From Clostridiaceae bacterium (GTDB lineage: Bacteria; Bacillota; Clostridia; Oscillospirales; Butyricicoccaceae), in contig JAGZOP010000013.1 of assembly GCA_018383195.1 (NCBI GenBank), forward strand, positions 1 through 57,396: a stretch of DNA of 57,396 nucleotides, read 5' to 3'. Position 1 is the stretch's first letter. Each line of letters starts with the position of its first letter. Below are positions 23,956 through 31,178 of this stretch, one piece after another. The notes under the pieces are model-generated. The model ran no database searches. It had not been told where the DNA came from and saw only the letters and a list, made by a program, of their open reading frames with translations. The position numbers and the translations under genes were made by a program.

Positions 23956-24903
23956 ATGATCGAAATCGAAAAGCCGCGCATCGACTGTGAGGAACTCGCT
24001 GAGGACGGTTCCTACGGTAAGTTTGTCGTCGAACCTCTCGAAAGAGGCTATGGTACGACGCTTGGCAACTCCCTGCGCCGCATCCTGTTGTCCTCCCTGC
24101 CGGGTACTGCTGCAAGCTCGATCAAGATTGCAGGCGTACAGCATGAGTTTTCTACTATCCCGGGCGTAAAGGAAGACGTCACTGAGATCGTCCTGAACGT
24201 CAAGGGCATTATTGCCAAGCTGCATTGCGACGGTCCCAAGACGGTCTACATCGAGGCCGCCAGCGAGGGCGAGGTCAAGGCGGGCGACATTCATTCGGAC
24301 GGCGAGGTTGAAATTCTCAACCCTGATCTGCACATCGCAACGCTGATGGGCGATGCACGCCTGTCCATGGAGATTACCCTTTCCTCCGGTCGTGGTTATG
24401 TTCCGGCTGAGCGCAATAAGCAGTATCAGACGACCATTGGCGTGATTCCGGTTGACTCGATCTATACTCCGGTATATAAAGTCAACTACACGGTGGAAAA
24501 CACCCGTGTCGGCAATATGACCGACTACGACAAGCTGACTTTGGAGATTTGGACCGACCGCACCATTGCCGCGAAGGATGCTGTTTCCTTGGGCGCAAAG
24601 GTTCTGCGCGACCATCTCGATCTGTTTGTTGACCTTTCCGAGGAGATCGGCTCGAAGTCTACGGTGGTAGAAAAGGCTGAAGCGCAGCATGATAAGGTGC
24701 TGGAGATGACGATTGAGGAGCTTGACTTCTCCGTCCGCTCTTTCAACTGCCTCAAGCGCGCGGGCATCAACACCGTAGAAGACCTCATCAACACCTCGGA
24801 AGAGGATATGATGAAGGTTCGTAACCTGGGCCGCAAGTCCCTGGAAGAGGTTATTGGCAAGCTTGAGGCAATGGGTCTCAGCCTTGCAAAGTCTGAGGAA
24901 TAA
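23956..24903 (+). CDS. rpoA: DNA-directed RNA polymerase alpha subunit
   Basis: 315 residues. The N-terminal domain has FVVEPLERGYGTTLGNSLRRI (assembly with beta and beta-prime). A C-terminal domain at about 250-310 has the helix-hairpin-helix region that binds UP elements and activators (SFNCLKRAGINTVEDLI, NLGRKSLEEV). AAGGAGGG site. Length and motifs are normal. It lies between rpsD and rplQ as usual, but with 140-nt structured spacers on both sides. Confidence 0.98.
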   Translation: MIEIEKPRIDCEELAEDGSYGKFVVEPLERGYGTTLGNSLRRILLSSLPGTAASSIKIAGVQHEFSTIPGVKEDVTEIVLNVKGIIAKLHCDGPKTVYIEAASEGEVKAGDIHSDGEVEILNPDLHIATLMGDARLSMEITLSSGRGYVPAERNKQYQTTIGVIPVDSIYTPVYKVNYTVENTRVGNMTDYDKLTLEIWTDRTIAAKDAVSLGAKVLRDHLDLFVDLSEEIGSKSTVVEKAEAQHDKVLEMTIEELDFSVRSFNCLKRAGINTVEDLINTSEEDMMKVRNLGRKSLEEVIGKLEAMGLSLAKSEE

Positions 24904-25046
24904 GCAGACGCAGTCTGGTTATTTTCCCAGCCGGGGCGTCAATCCGCATTCGGGGGCGCGCCCGATTTGACGAAGCACTATCCCGGCGGCGTTTGCCGCG
25001 CCGCCGCGGATTCAAATTTTTGACCTTACTTAGGAGGTACACGACT
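24904..25046 (+). other. Structured spacer rpoA-rplQ
   Basis: 143 nt. CGTCAA...TTGACG (about 24938-24974) encloses a GGGGGCGCGCCC-type stem, and CGGCGGCG-TTTG-CCGCGCCGCCG lies at about 24985-25010. No T-run, promoter or gene is visible. TAGGAGG precedes rplQ. Confidence 0.4.
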
Positions 25047-25388
25047 ATGGCAAGCAATCGTAAGCTCGGCAGAACGAGCGAGCACCGCCGCGCAATGCTC
25101 CGCGCGATGGTAACCTACCTGCTGGAGAACGGCCGCATCGAGACCACTCTGGCACGTGCAAAGGAAGTTGCTCCGATGTGTGAGAAGATGATCACTCTGG
25201 GCAAGAAGAACACCCTGGCAACCCGCCGTCAGGCGATGGCTTACATCACCAAGGAAGCGGTTGTTGCAAACCTGTTCTCTGAAATTGCGCCGAAGTACGC
25301 TGAGCGTAACGGCGGCTACACCCGCATCATCAAGACCGGTCCCCGCCGCGGTGACTGCGCTGAGATGGCAATCATTGAGCTTGTTTAA
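25047..25388 (+). CDS. rplQ: 50S ribosomal protein L17
   Basis: 113 residues from ATG 25047 (TAGGAGG upstream): NRKLGRTSEHRRAMLRAMVTYLL is partly quoted as RKLGRTSEHRRAML, with the GRIETTLARAKEV centre. It is the final gene of the alpha operon and is followed by a strong terminator. It lies near the tunnel exit. Confidence 0.98.
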   Translation: MASNRKLGRTSEHRRAMLRAMVTYLLENGRIETTLARAKEVAPMCEKMITLGKKNTLATRRQAMAYITKEAVVANLFSEIAPKYAERNGGYTRIIKTGPRRGDCAEMAIIELV

Positions 25389-25414
25389 GTAACGGTTCAA
25401 GTTGAATTTTTGAA

Positions 25415-25456
25415 AGAGCTTATCCTGAGGAGTGCTTCTCAGGGTAAGCTTTTTTT
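25415..25456 (+). terminator. Terminator of the ribosomal supercluster
   Basis: AGAGCTTATCCTGAG, a GAGTGCTT loop, CTCAGGGTAAGCT, then TTTTTTT. Confidence 0.93.
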
Positions 25457-25494
25457 GTTTGAGTGAGAGTACGGGAAAAAAGCATAGGATACCG

Positions 25495-25523
25495 TTGCAA
25501 ATTTTGGAGTGATCAGTTAGAAT
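25495..25523 (+). promoter_or_regulatory. Promoter for the two membrane-protein genes
   Basis: TTGCAA at 25495-25500, 17 nt, TAGAAT at 25518-25523. Confidence 0.65.
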
Positions 25524-25589
25524 CAAGATAACAAAGAAGTGCGCCTGCTTGTAAATACTTTTTCGTATGAGAGAGAGGAGAATGCATTC

Positions 25590-26018
25590 ATGAAGAGGAA
25601 ACTGAAGAGGGCGGGGATGATTGCCGGCGTTCTGGCTGTAGTTGCGCTGATGTTCTTTTTTCCGCGCCCGATCGTGCCAGATATCGAAGATACGCGGGTG
25701 ATCGCGGTTCACTATAACCCGTACTTCATGGAAAACTCCAACGAGATTCCGGTTTCTATTCCGGACTTTGACGAACAGAAGATTCTGGAGTGCCTCAGTA
25801 GATATCGAAAGTATTATACGCTCAGCCGGGCGGGACAGCGTTCGGTTTCTGATATCCAGCTTGAGATTGGAATTCTGACGAACGATACCCACCAAACTAT
25901 CACTCTGGGCAATATCCACAATGATATTGCAGGGTCCTACGGTGCATGGAAGCAGGGCGTCTACAACGCGGACGCGCTCCGAGAAGAGCTGTTGGACATT
26001 CTCGAACTGCCGGAGTAA
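25590..26018 (+). CDS. Secreted or membrane-anchored protein, unknown
   Basis: 142 residues from ATG 25590 (GAGAGGAG upstream). A basic start MKRKLKRAG is followed by a hydrophobic helix (about 10-27), so it is a signal anchor. The outer part has no Cys and no family that I recognise; notable are IRVIAVHYNPYF-like (TRVIAVHYNPYF) and LEIGILTNDTHQTI. It has its own promoter and is followed after 37 nt by another small membrane protein. Confidence 0.75.
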   Translation: MKRKLKRAGMIAGVLAVVALMFFFPRPIVPDIEDTRVIAVHYNPYFMENSNEIPVSIPDFDEQKILECLSRYRKYYTLSRAGQRSVSDIQLEIGILTNDTHQTITLGNIHNDIAGSYGAWKQGVYNADALREELLDILELPE

Positions 26019-26055
26019 AAGGGATATCATGCTTTCTACGGAAGAGGTGAGTGGA

Positions 26056-26511
26056 ATGAAGCACTACAGAATTCTTTCGCTGATGATTGTACTTATTCTA
26101 TGCGTTATTCATGCCTGGATTGCTTTTCCAATCTCACAGAGCTGCGCGGCAGACTGGGCGGAAAGCGGTCGCGTGGCTGATGTACAGCATGAAAAGGATG
26201 CTTGGGTAGCGTTGGTGCAGGACGATACGGGCAGGTGGGAGGTTGTTACGGCGCGCAAGAGTTGGCTTTTTGACCGTTTTCAAGTGCTTGACCGGCAGGA
26301 ACGGGAAAGTCCGGATTATGTGTCCGAATCCTCTACCGCGCAGACGCACTTCAGCTATGTGATTCAAAACGGCACGATTACGATTCATGACCCGAAGCCT
26401 AATCCGCTGCGTATGCTGAGCATTTTCCTGCTCATATTTTTGGTGTGGAGTTGCATCGACTTGCTGTTTGTCGGGATTGCCGAACGAAAAAAACGCAGCA
26501 ATCAGTCATGA
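26056..26511 (+). CDS. Small two-helix membrane protein, unknown
   Basis: 151 residues from ATG 26056 with AGAGGTGAG upstream; an ATG at 26029 is also in frame but without a site. One hydrophobic helix lies at about 5-25 and a second at about 119-141, with an extracytoplasmic beta-like middle (DAWVALVQDDTGRWEVVTAR). It ends in a basic tail. Probably co-transcribed with the gene upstream. No family was recognised. Confidence 0.72.
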   Translation: MKHYRILSLMIVLILCVIHAWIAFPISQSCAADWAESGRVADVQHEKDAWVALVQDDTGRWEVVTARKSWLFDRFQVLDRQERESPDYVSESSTAQTHFSYVIQNGTITIHDPKPNPLRMLSIFLLIFLVWSCIDLLFVGIAERKKRSNQS

Positions 26512-26515
26512 AACG

Positions 26516-26551
26516 AAAAAAACGGAACCGGTTTCGGTTCCGTTTTTCTTT
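26516..26551. terminator. Bidirectional terminator between convergent genes
   Basis: AAAAACGGAACCGG-TTT-CGGTTCCGTTTTTC lies between the plus-strand pair and the minus-strand LTA-synthase-like gene. T-tracts occur on both strands. Confidence 0.88.
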
Positions 26552-28502
26552 ACTTCGGGAAAAAGAAGCGGTCTGCCCGCTCTTCGTCGCCAAACAGGTT
26601 GTTGTAGGCAAGCAGGCGGTACTGCTGCACAAGCTGCTTTTCTGCCGGCGAGAGCAGTTCGCCGTTTTCCGAGGAATAGCGTCCGTCCGAGGTGATGTAC
26701 CCGACCGGCGTGATGACCGGAATCTCATCCATGACCTGCCGCAGAAAGCGCTGATAGCCAGTCAGCGGCAGATTTGCCGCCTCTGCCGTGAGCAGATGCA
26801 GCCCCCATGAGGTGGTGACGACGTTTTCTACCTCCGGAATGTCATAGTTTGCCCAGATGAAGAACGGTGTGCCGTATTGCCGGAATACCTCCTCAGTGGT
26901 ACGGTCATCGAGCGGCTTGCCCGAAAGCTCTTCATAGAAATCATTGCCGAGCGGCGGCTGGTGGTCACCGAAAAAGACAATCATGGTCGGCACATCGGTG
27001 TGAGAGTAGTAGGAAATCAGATTGCGCAGCGCGTCATCTGAAGCACGCATGAGCGAGAAAAACTGATCGGCGGGTGGGAAATCCCCCTCAAGTTCGCCGC
27101 TAAGCTGCGAAGTGCGCTCGAGATTGGTCCACGGAAGCTGATAGCCGCTGTGGTTCTGCATGGTGACATTAAAGATAAAATACGGTGTGTCGCCCGCGGC
27201 ATCGGTCAGCTCATAGAGTTTTTCATAGTCCGACTGGTCGGAGATAAACCCGCGGATGTAGTCCGGGTTCTGCACATCCTCCTCGTAAAGCTGGGTATTG
27301 AATCCCATCCATTCATAAACCGAGGTGCGGTTCCAACCCGAAGAACGATAGGGATGGAAAGCAGCCGATGCAAACCCCTGCGCCGCAAGCTGGGAAACCA
27401 GTGAGGGCGTGCCAGCCTCCAGATAGAGCTGATAGGCGACCGTAGACGAGGGGAGAAAGGCAAGCGGATTGCCGGTCAGAAACTCGAATTCGACGTTCGC
27501 CGTGCCGCCGCCCGTGACCGGGGAGTACATCGTGCCCTTGATGGTGTTTTCCTGCATGCTGTGCAGGAAAGGCGCGGGGTCTTCGGTCAGCTCCAGATTT
27601 TCATAGTCTGCGAGGTCAGCAAACGATTCATTCATGATGGCAATGAGATGCACCGGCTGCTGACCCTCGGGCGGGTCGGCTTCGGGAACAGAGGCGATAA
27701 TCTTCTCCACAGCTTCGGGGGAATAGCCATCCGGCTCGGTGACAATGCTATACCGCAGCGCGGCGGTGAAGTTCAGGAGGAACCCGTTCGCCTGCGTTTT
27801 CCACTGCTGCGCGTAGATGCCCAGTGTGGGCAGCATCGGAGTAAAGAAAAAGACAATCGAGTAGAGTAAGGAAAGCCCTGTACCAATCAGCACCACCCGG
27901 CGACGCGGACGGCGGGCATGCATCTGCGGCATCAGCCGCCAGAGCATGATAAGATATGCAAGCGCAAACAGCGCTGCGCGGGCGATGGTCGCGTTCGGGG
28001 TATAGTCAAAGCCGTCCGCGACGTTGAGCGCTGTGCGCCATGCGACCAAATCAATCGGGAAAATGATGCGCCCGCGGAAGGTGAGCACATAATGGTTGGC
28101 AAGACCAGCTGCAAAACAGAGCAGCATGCTGAGTGCCGCCGCGCGGCGGATGCGTCCAAGCAGCAGGGTCAGCAGCGCAAACAGCAGATAGTACCACACC
28201 AGATTGAGCACGCACTGGAGGACAGAGAGCGCCGCGACCGGGTCGGTGTTGTTCAGCAGCTCGACGGCAAGAAGTGCGCAGGGTGGTCCGAGCGCCCACA
28301 CGGCGCGCGGCGCCCAGCGTGCCGCCCATCCGGAAAGACGGTGCGGAAACAGGAACGCCATCCCGAATACTCCGGCAAGCAGGATGTTGATGTGCGGATA
28401 TTCAGAGAACGCCGCATCCAGAATGAGCCATGCGGCAAAGAAAACAAGACTGGCGCGCAGGACGCAGAGCTGACGGCGAAAATGCCCCGAAGAAAAATTC
28501 AT
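26550..28502 (-). CDS. LTA synthase family sulfatase-fold membrane enzyme
   Basis: 650 residues from ATG 28502 with TTTGGAG upstream. Five or so transmembrane helices occupy residues 15-225, followed by an extracellular sulfatase-type domain. Metal and nucleophile motifs are MNESFADL (Glu292), GGGTANVEFEFL (probable nucleophile Thr334), TMQNHSGY near 448 and FGDHQPPLG near 511. Family members polymerise glycerol phosphate onto lipid anchors (lipoteichoic acid) or transfer phospho-groups to glycans. Which reaction this one performs cannot be told from sequence. It is divergent from rimP. Confidence 0.85.
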   Translation of the reverse strand: MNFSSGHFRRQLCVLRASLVFFAAWLILDAAFSEYPHINILLAGVFGMAFLFPHRLSGWAARWAPRAVWALGPPCALLAVELLNNTDPVAALSVLQCVLNLVWYYLLFALLTLLLGRIRRAAALSMLLCFAAGLANHYVLTFRGRIIFPIDLVAWRTALNVADGFDYTPNATIARAALFALAYLIMLWRLMPQMHARRPRRRVVLIGTGLSLLYSIVFFFTPMLPTLGIYAQQWKTQANGFLLNFTAALRYSIVTEPDGYSPEAVEKIIASVPEADPPEGQQPVHLIAIMNESFADLADYENLELTEDPAPFLHSMQENTIKGTMYSPVTGGGTANVEFEFLTGNPLAFLPSSTVAYQLYLEAGTPSLVSQLAAQGFASAAFHPYRSSGWNRTSVYEWMGFNTQLYEEDVQNPDYIRGFISDQSDYEKLYELTDAAGDTPYFIFNVTMQNHSGYQLPWTNLERTSQLSGELEGDFPPADQFFSLMRASDDALRNLISYYSHTDVPTMIVFFGDHQPPLGNDFYEELSGKPLDDRTTEEVFRQYGTPFFIWANYDIPEVENVVTTSWGLHLLTAEAANLPLTGYQRFLRQVMDEIPVITPVGYITSDGRYSSENGELLSPAEKQLVQQYRLLAYNNLFGDEERADRFFFPK

Positions 28503-28835
28503 AGTACGGCTCCAAATTTGTGGAATTACCGGCAGTCCGGCATACATAGTATAAATGTACGCTTTTTTTGCGGGGAATGCAAAGGGTATTTGGGAAAAGG
28601 ACGCAGAGAAATCATGCAGGAAACTGTGGAAACTGCCGAAAGTGGGAGAACACCGACTGTGAAGTACCGTGATAAGCGCAGAAAAGCAAAAAATTTCGCG
28701 TTTTCCTTGCAAGGCGGAGCGAAAAGTGGTATACTACTTCATGTAAGTTAGTATGGAATGTTGGAGAGTGGGGCAACCCACTCTTTCTTATTGATTACAC
28801 CCGGATGCGGTCCATCCGGACAGAAGGAGGATGCT
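28503..28835. other. Divergent spacer and rimP leader
   Basis: About 330 nt. The left part has a minus-strand TATACT box near 28547-28552 without a clear -35. The right part has the rimP promoter at 28707-28735 and a leader hairpin GAGTGGG-GCAA-CCCACTC at about 28765-28782 followed by TTTCTTATT. That could be an attenuator. No gene is visible. Confidence 0.5.
28707..28735 (+). promoter_or_regulatory. Promoter of the rimP-nusA-infB operon
   Basis: TTGCAA at 28707-28712, 17 nt, TATACT at 28730-28735. Confidence 0.7.
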
Positions 28836-29300
28836 ATGCAGGCGAAGGAAGTTGTAAAACGGGTTTCCGAGCTGGCGGAGCCGATCTGCGAGTCGGCAGG
28901 AGTTTTGCTTTGGGACGTGGAATTTGAAAAAGAAGGCGGGCAGTACATGCTGACCGTGACCATTGACCGCGACGGAGGGGTGGATATTGACCACTGCGAG
29001 CAGGTTTCGCGTACACTCGACCCGCTGCTCGATGCCAAGGAATTCGATTCCCTGCCCGCTTACACCCTGTGTGTTTCTTCCGCGGGACTCGAGCGCAGGC
29101 TCAAAAAACCCGCACATTTTGAGGAGTTCCTCGGCTCGGTTGTCGAGGTGAAGTTCTATAAACCTGTGGACGGTGCGAAAATCGTAGAGGGAACCCTGAT
29201 TGCTTACGATGAGGGCTGCGTTACGATTGAGACAGACGGCGTGCAGCGCGTCTACGAACCGCAGGACGTTGCAGCCGTGCGGCTGACCGTACAGTTTTAA
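28836..29300 (+). CDS. rimP: Ribosome maturation factor RimP
   Basis: 154 residues from ATG 28836 (AAGGAGG 6 nt upstream). The N-terminal alpha-beta domain has VEFEKEGGQYMLTVTID and the conserved DHCEQVSRTLDPLLD. A C-terminal SH3-like domain begins near residue 95. It aids 30S assembly by binding free S12/16S. It heads the classic nusA-infB operon. Confidence 0.95.
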   Translation: MQAKEVVKRVSELAEPICESAGVLLWDVEFEKEGGQYMLTVTIDRDGGVDIDHCEQVSRTLDPLLDAKEFDSLPAYTLCVSSAGLERRLKKPAHFEEFLGSVVEVKFYKPVDGAKIVEGTLIAYDEGCVTIETDGVQRVYEPQDVAAVRLTVQF

Positions 29301-29319
29301 GAGGAGTGATTGAGACAAG

Positions 29320-30402
29320 ATGAACGCAGAATTTTTTGCTGCACTGGAGCAGCTCGAAAAGGAAAAGGGTATTTCAGTCGATTACATGCTGGAGCGCGTC
29401 GGTCAGGCGCTGATTGCCGCATATAAGAAGATGAACGACGGTATGACCGACAACGTGTATGTAGACTTTGACCGCAAGGGCAAGAGCTATCGCCTGTATG
29501 TCCGCAAGACGGTTGTGGACGATGTGTATGAGCCGTACGAGGAGCTTTCGGTTGAGGAAGCACGCGAGTACAAGCCGAACGCCATGCTGGGCGACGTCAT
29601 CGACATCGACATCCCGACCAAGTCCTTCGGCCGTATTGCAGCGCAGTCTGCTAAGCAGGTCATCATTCAGGGCATCCGCGAGGCAGAGCATGGAATGGTG
29701 CTCTCCGAGTTCGAGTCCAAGGAGCATGAGATCCTGAACGCGACCGTTTCCCGTGTCGATCCGCGCACAGGCGCGGTCATCCTCGAGATGATTTCGCAGG
29801 GCGAAAAGACTGAGGCTGTGCTGACCGCTTCCGAGCAGGTACGCGGCGAGACCCTCCGCGAGGGCGAGCGCGTCAAGGTTTATGTGATTGAGGTGCGCAA
29901 GGGCACGCGCGGTCCGCAGGTGATGATTTCCCGCACCCATCCGGGCCTGGTCAAGCGCCTGTTCGAGCTGGAAGTTCCCGAAATTCACGACGGTATCGTT
30001 GAGGTGAAGTCGATTGCCCGCGAGGCAGGCAACCGCACCAAGATTGCCGTTTACTCGAAGGACGAAAATGTAGACCCGATTGGCGCATGTGTCGGTACCC
30101 GCGGCGCACGTGTCGGCAACATTGTTGACGAGCTGGGCGGCGAGAAGATCGACATCATCAAATGGTCGGACGATATGGCGCAGTTCGTGTCTGCGGCGCT
30201 GGCTCCGGCAGATGTCATTTCCGCAACCCTGCAGCCGGACGGCAAGAGCTGCCGCGTGATTGTGCCGGACGATCAGCTCTCGCTTGCAATCGGCAAGGAG
30301 GGACAGAATGCCCGTCTTGCCGCTAAGCTGACTGGCTGCAAGATCGACATTGCACCCGCTTCTCAGGCAGAACCGGCTGTGCCGGAAGAAACCGCGGAAT
30401 AA
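29320..30402 (+). CDS. nusA: Transcription termination/antitermination factor NusA
   Basis: 360 residues: N-terminal polymerase-binding domain (1-125), S1 domain (about 135-200, with EGERVKVYVIEVRKGTRGPQ), and two KH domains (about 205-345, with VDPIGACVGTRGARVGNI and LSLAIGKEGQNARLAAKLTG). It lacks the acidic C-terminal repeats of proteobacterial NusA, as normal for Firmicutes. It modulates pausing and termination. GAGGAG site; 19 nt after rimP. Confidence 0.97.
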   Translation: MNAEFFAALEQLEKEKGISVDYMLERVGQALIAAYKKMNDGMTDNVYVDFDRKGKSYRLYVRKTVVDDVYEPYEELSVEEAREYKPNAMLGDVIDIDIPTKSFGRIAAQSAKQVIIQGIREAEHGMVLSEFESKEHEILNATVSRVDPRTGAVILEMISQGEKTEAVLTASEQVRGETLREGERVKVYVIEVRKGTRGPQVMISRTHPGLVKRLFELEVPEIHDGIVEVKSIAREAGNRTKIAVYSKDENVDPIGACVGTRGARVGNIVDELGGEKIDIIKWSDDMAQFVSAALAPADVISATLQPDGKSCRVIVPDDQLSLAIGKEGQNARLAAKLTGCKIDIAPASQAEPAVPEETAE

Positions 30403-30423
30403 TATCCGGAAAGGGGAGAAACC

Positions 30424-30702
30424 ATGCAGCAGAGAAAAATCCCCATGCGGCAGTGCTTAGGCTGCCGCACCATGTTCCCGAAGCGTGAACTCATCCGCGT
30501 GGTGCGTTCGCCCGAGGGGGAGCTTTCGCTTGATTTTAAGGGGAAAGCGCCCGGACGCGGTGCATATCTGTGTCCGAATCCGGAATGTTTGAAAAAGGCG
30601 CGCAAAGCACGCGCAATCGAACGCGCATTTTCGGTGAGCGTACCCGAAGAAGTATATGAAGCACTGGAAGCGCGGATGGAGGAGGAGACCCATGGCAGTT
30701 GA
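30424..30702 (+). CDS. rnpM: YlxR/RnpM, RNase P modulator
   Basis: 92 residues of the DUF448 family. MRQCLGCRTMFPKRELIRVV carries the first Cys pair, and GRGAYLCPNPECLKKARK carries the second and the conserved GRGAY motif. In Bacillus the homologue binds and tunes RNase P RNA. The site is GGGGAG. It overlaps the following L7Ae-like gene by 11 nt. Confidence 0.92.
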   Translation: MQQRKIPMRQCLGCRTMFPKRELIRVVRSPEGELSLDFKGKAPGRGAYLCPNPECLKKARKARAIERAFSVSVPEEVYEALEARMEEETHGS

Positions 30703-31096
30703 TGCGATTTTGGGACTGCTCGGCTTGTCCCGCAAGGCGGGCAAGCTGGCATACGGCGAAGAGCAGGTGCGCGACATGGTTGCCTCCGGCAAGTGCCGCG
30801 TGATCTTTCTGGCGTCCGATGCGGGAGACGCGACCCGCCGCAAGGTGGAGCGTCATGATATCCGTGTGCCTGTGCTGACGCTTCCGTGGGATAGGGAAAC
30901 CCTCGGAAATGCAATCGGCATCAAGCGGGAGTGTACGGTGTGCGCCATCAACGATATCGGCATGGCAAATGCCATTGCAGGCAAGCTGGTGAATACCGGC
31001 GCTGCCAATCAGCGCGCTGCCGAGCGCGTCGCCGAAAAAAAGGCGCGGATTGATTTCCGCAAGCACAAAAAGAAAAAAGAAAACAGGGACCAGTGA
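30692..31096 (+). CDS. ylxQ: L7Ae/L30e/Gadd45-family RNA-binding protein (YlxQ)
   Basis: 134 residues from ATG 30692 (GAGGAGGAG upstream). LGLSRKAGKLAYGEEQVRD and VIFLASDAGDATRRKV match the kink-turn-binding fold. It has a lysine-rich tail (RKHKKKKENRDQ). The usual position between rnpM and infB supports the call. The ligand RNA is unknown. Confidence 0.9.
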   Translation: MAVDAILGLLGLSRKAGKLAYGEEQVRDMVASGKCRVIFLASDAGDATRRKVERHDIRVPVLTLPWDRETLGNAIGIKRECTVCAINDIGMANAIAGKLVNTGAANQRAAERVAEKKARIDFRKHKKKKENRDQ

Positions 31097-31178
31097 GGTT
31101 CCATTCCGTGCGATGCACGAACAGCCGATAGGCTCGCGCGCACCGGCGCGCGGAAAATCTATCAGGAGGTGAACGCCA

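Noticed and set aside
28540..28560. Promoter for the minus-strand LTA-synthase-like gene at 28552-28547 (TATACT)
   Set aside because: No -35 hexamer at normal spacing was found, so it was noted in the spacer entry but not listed as a promoter.
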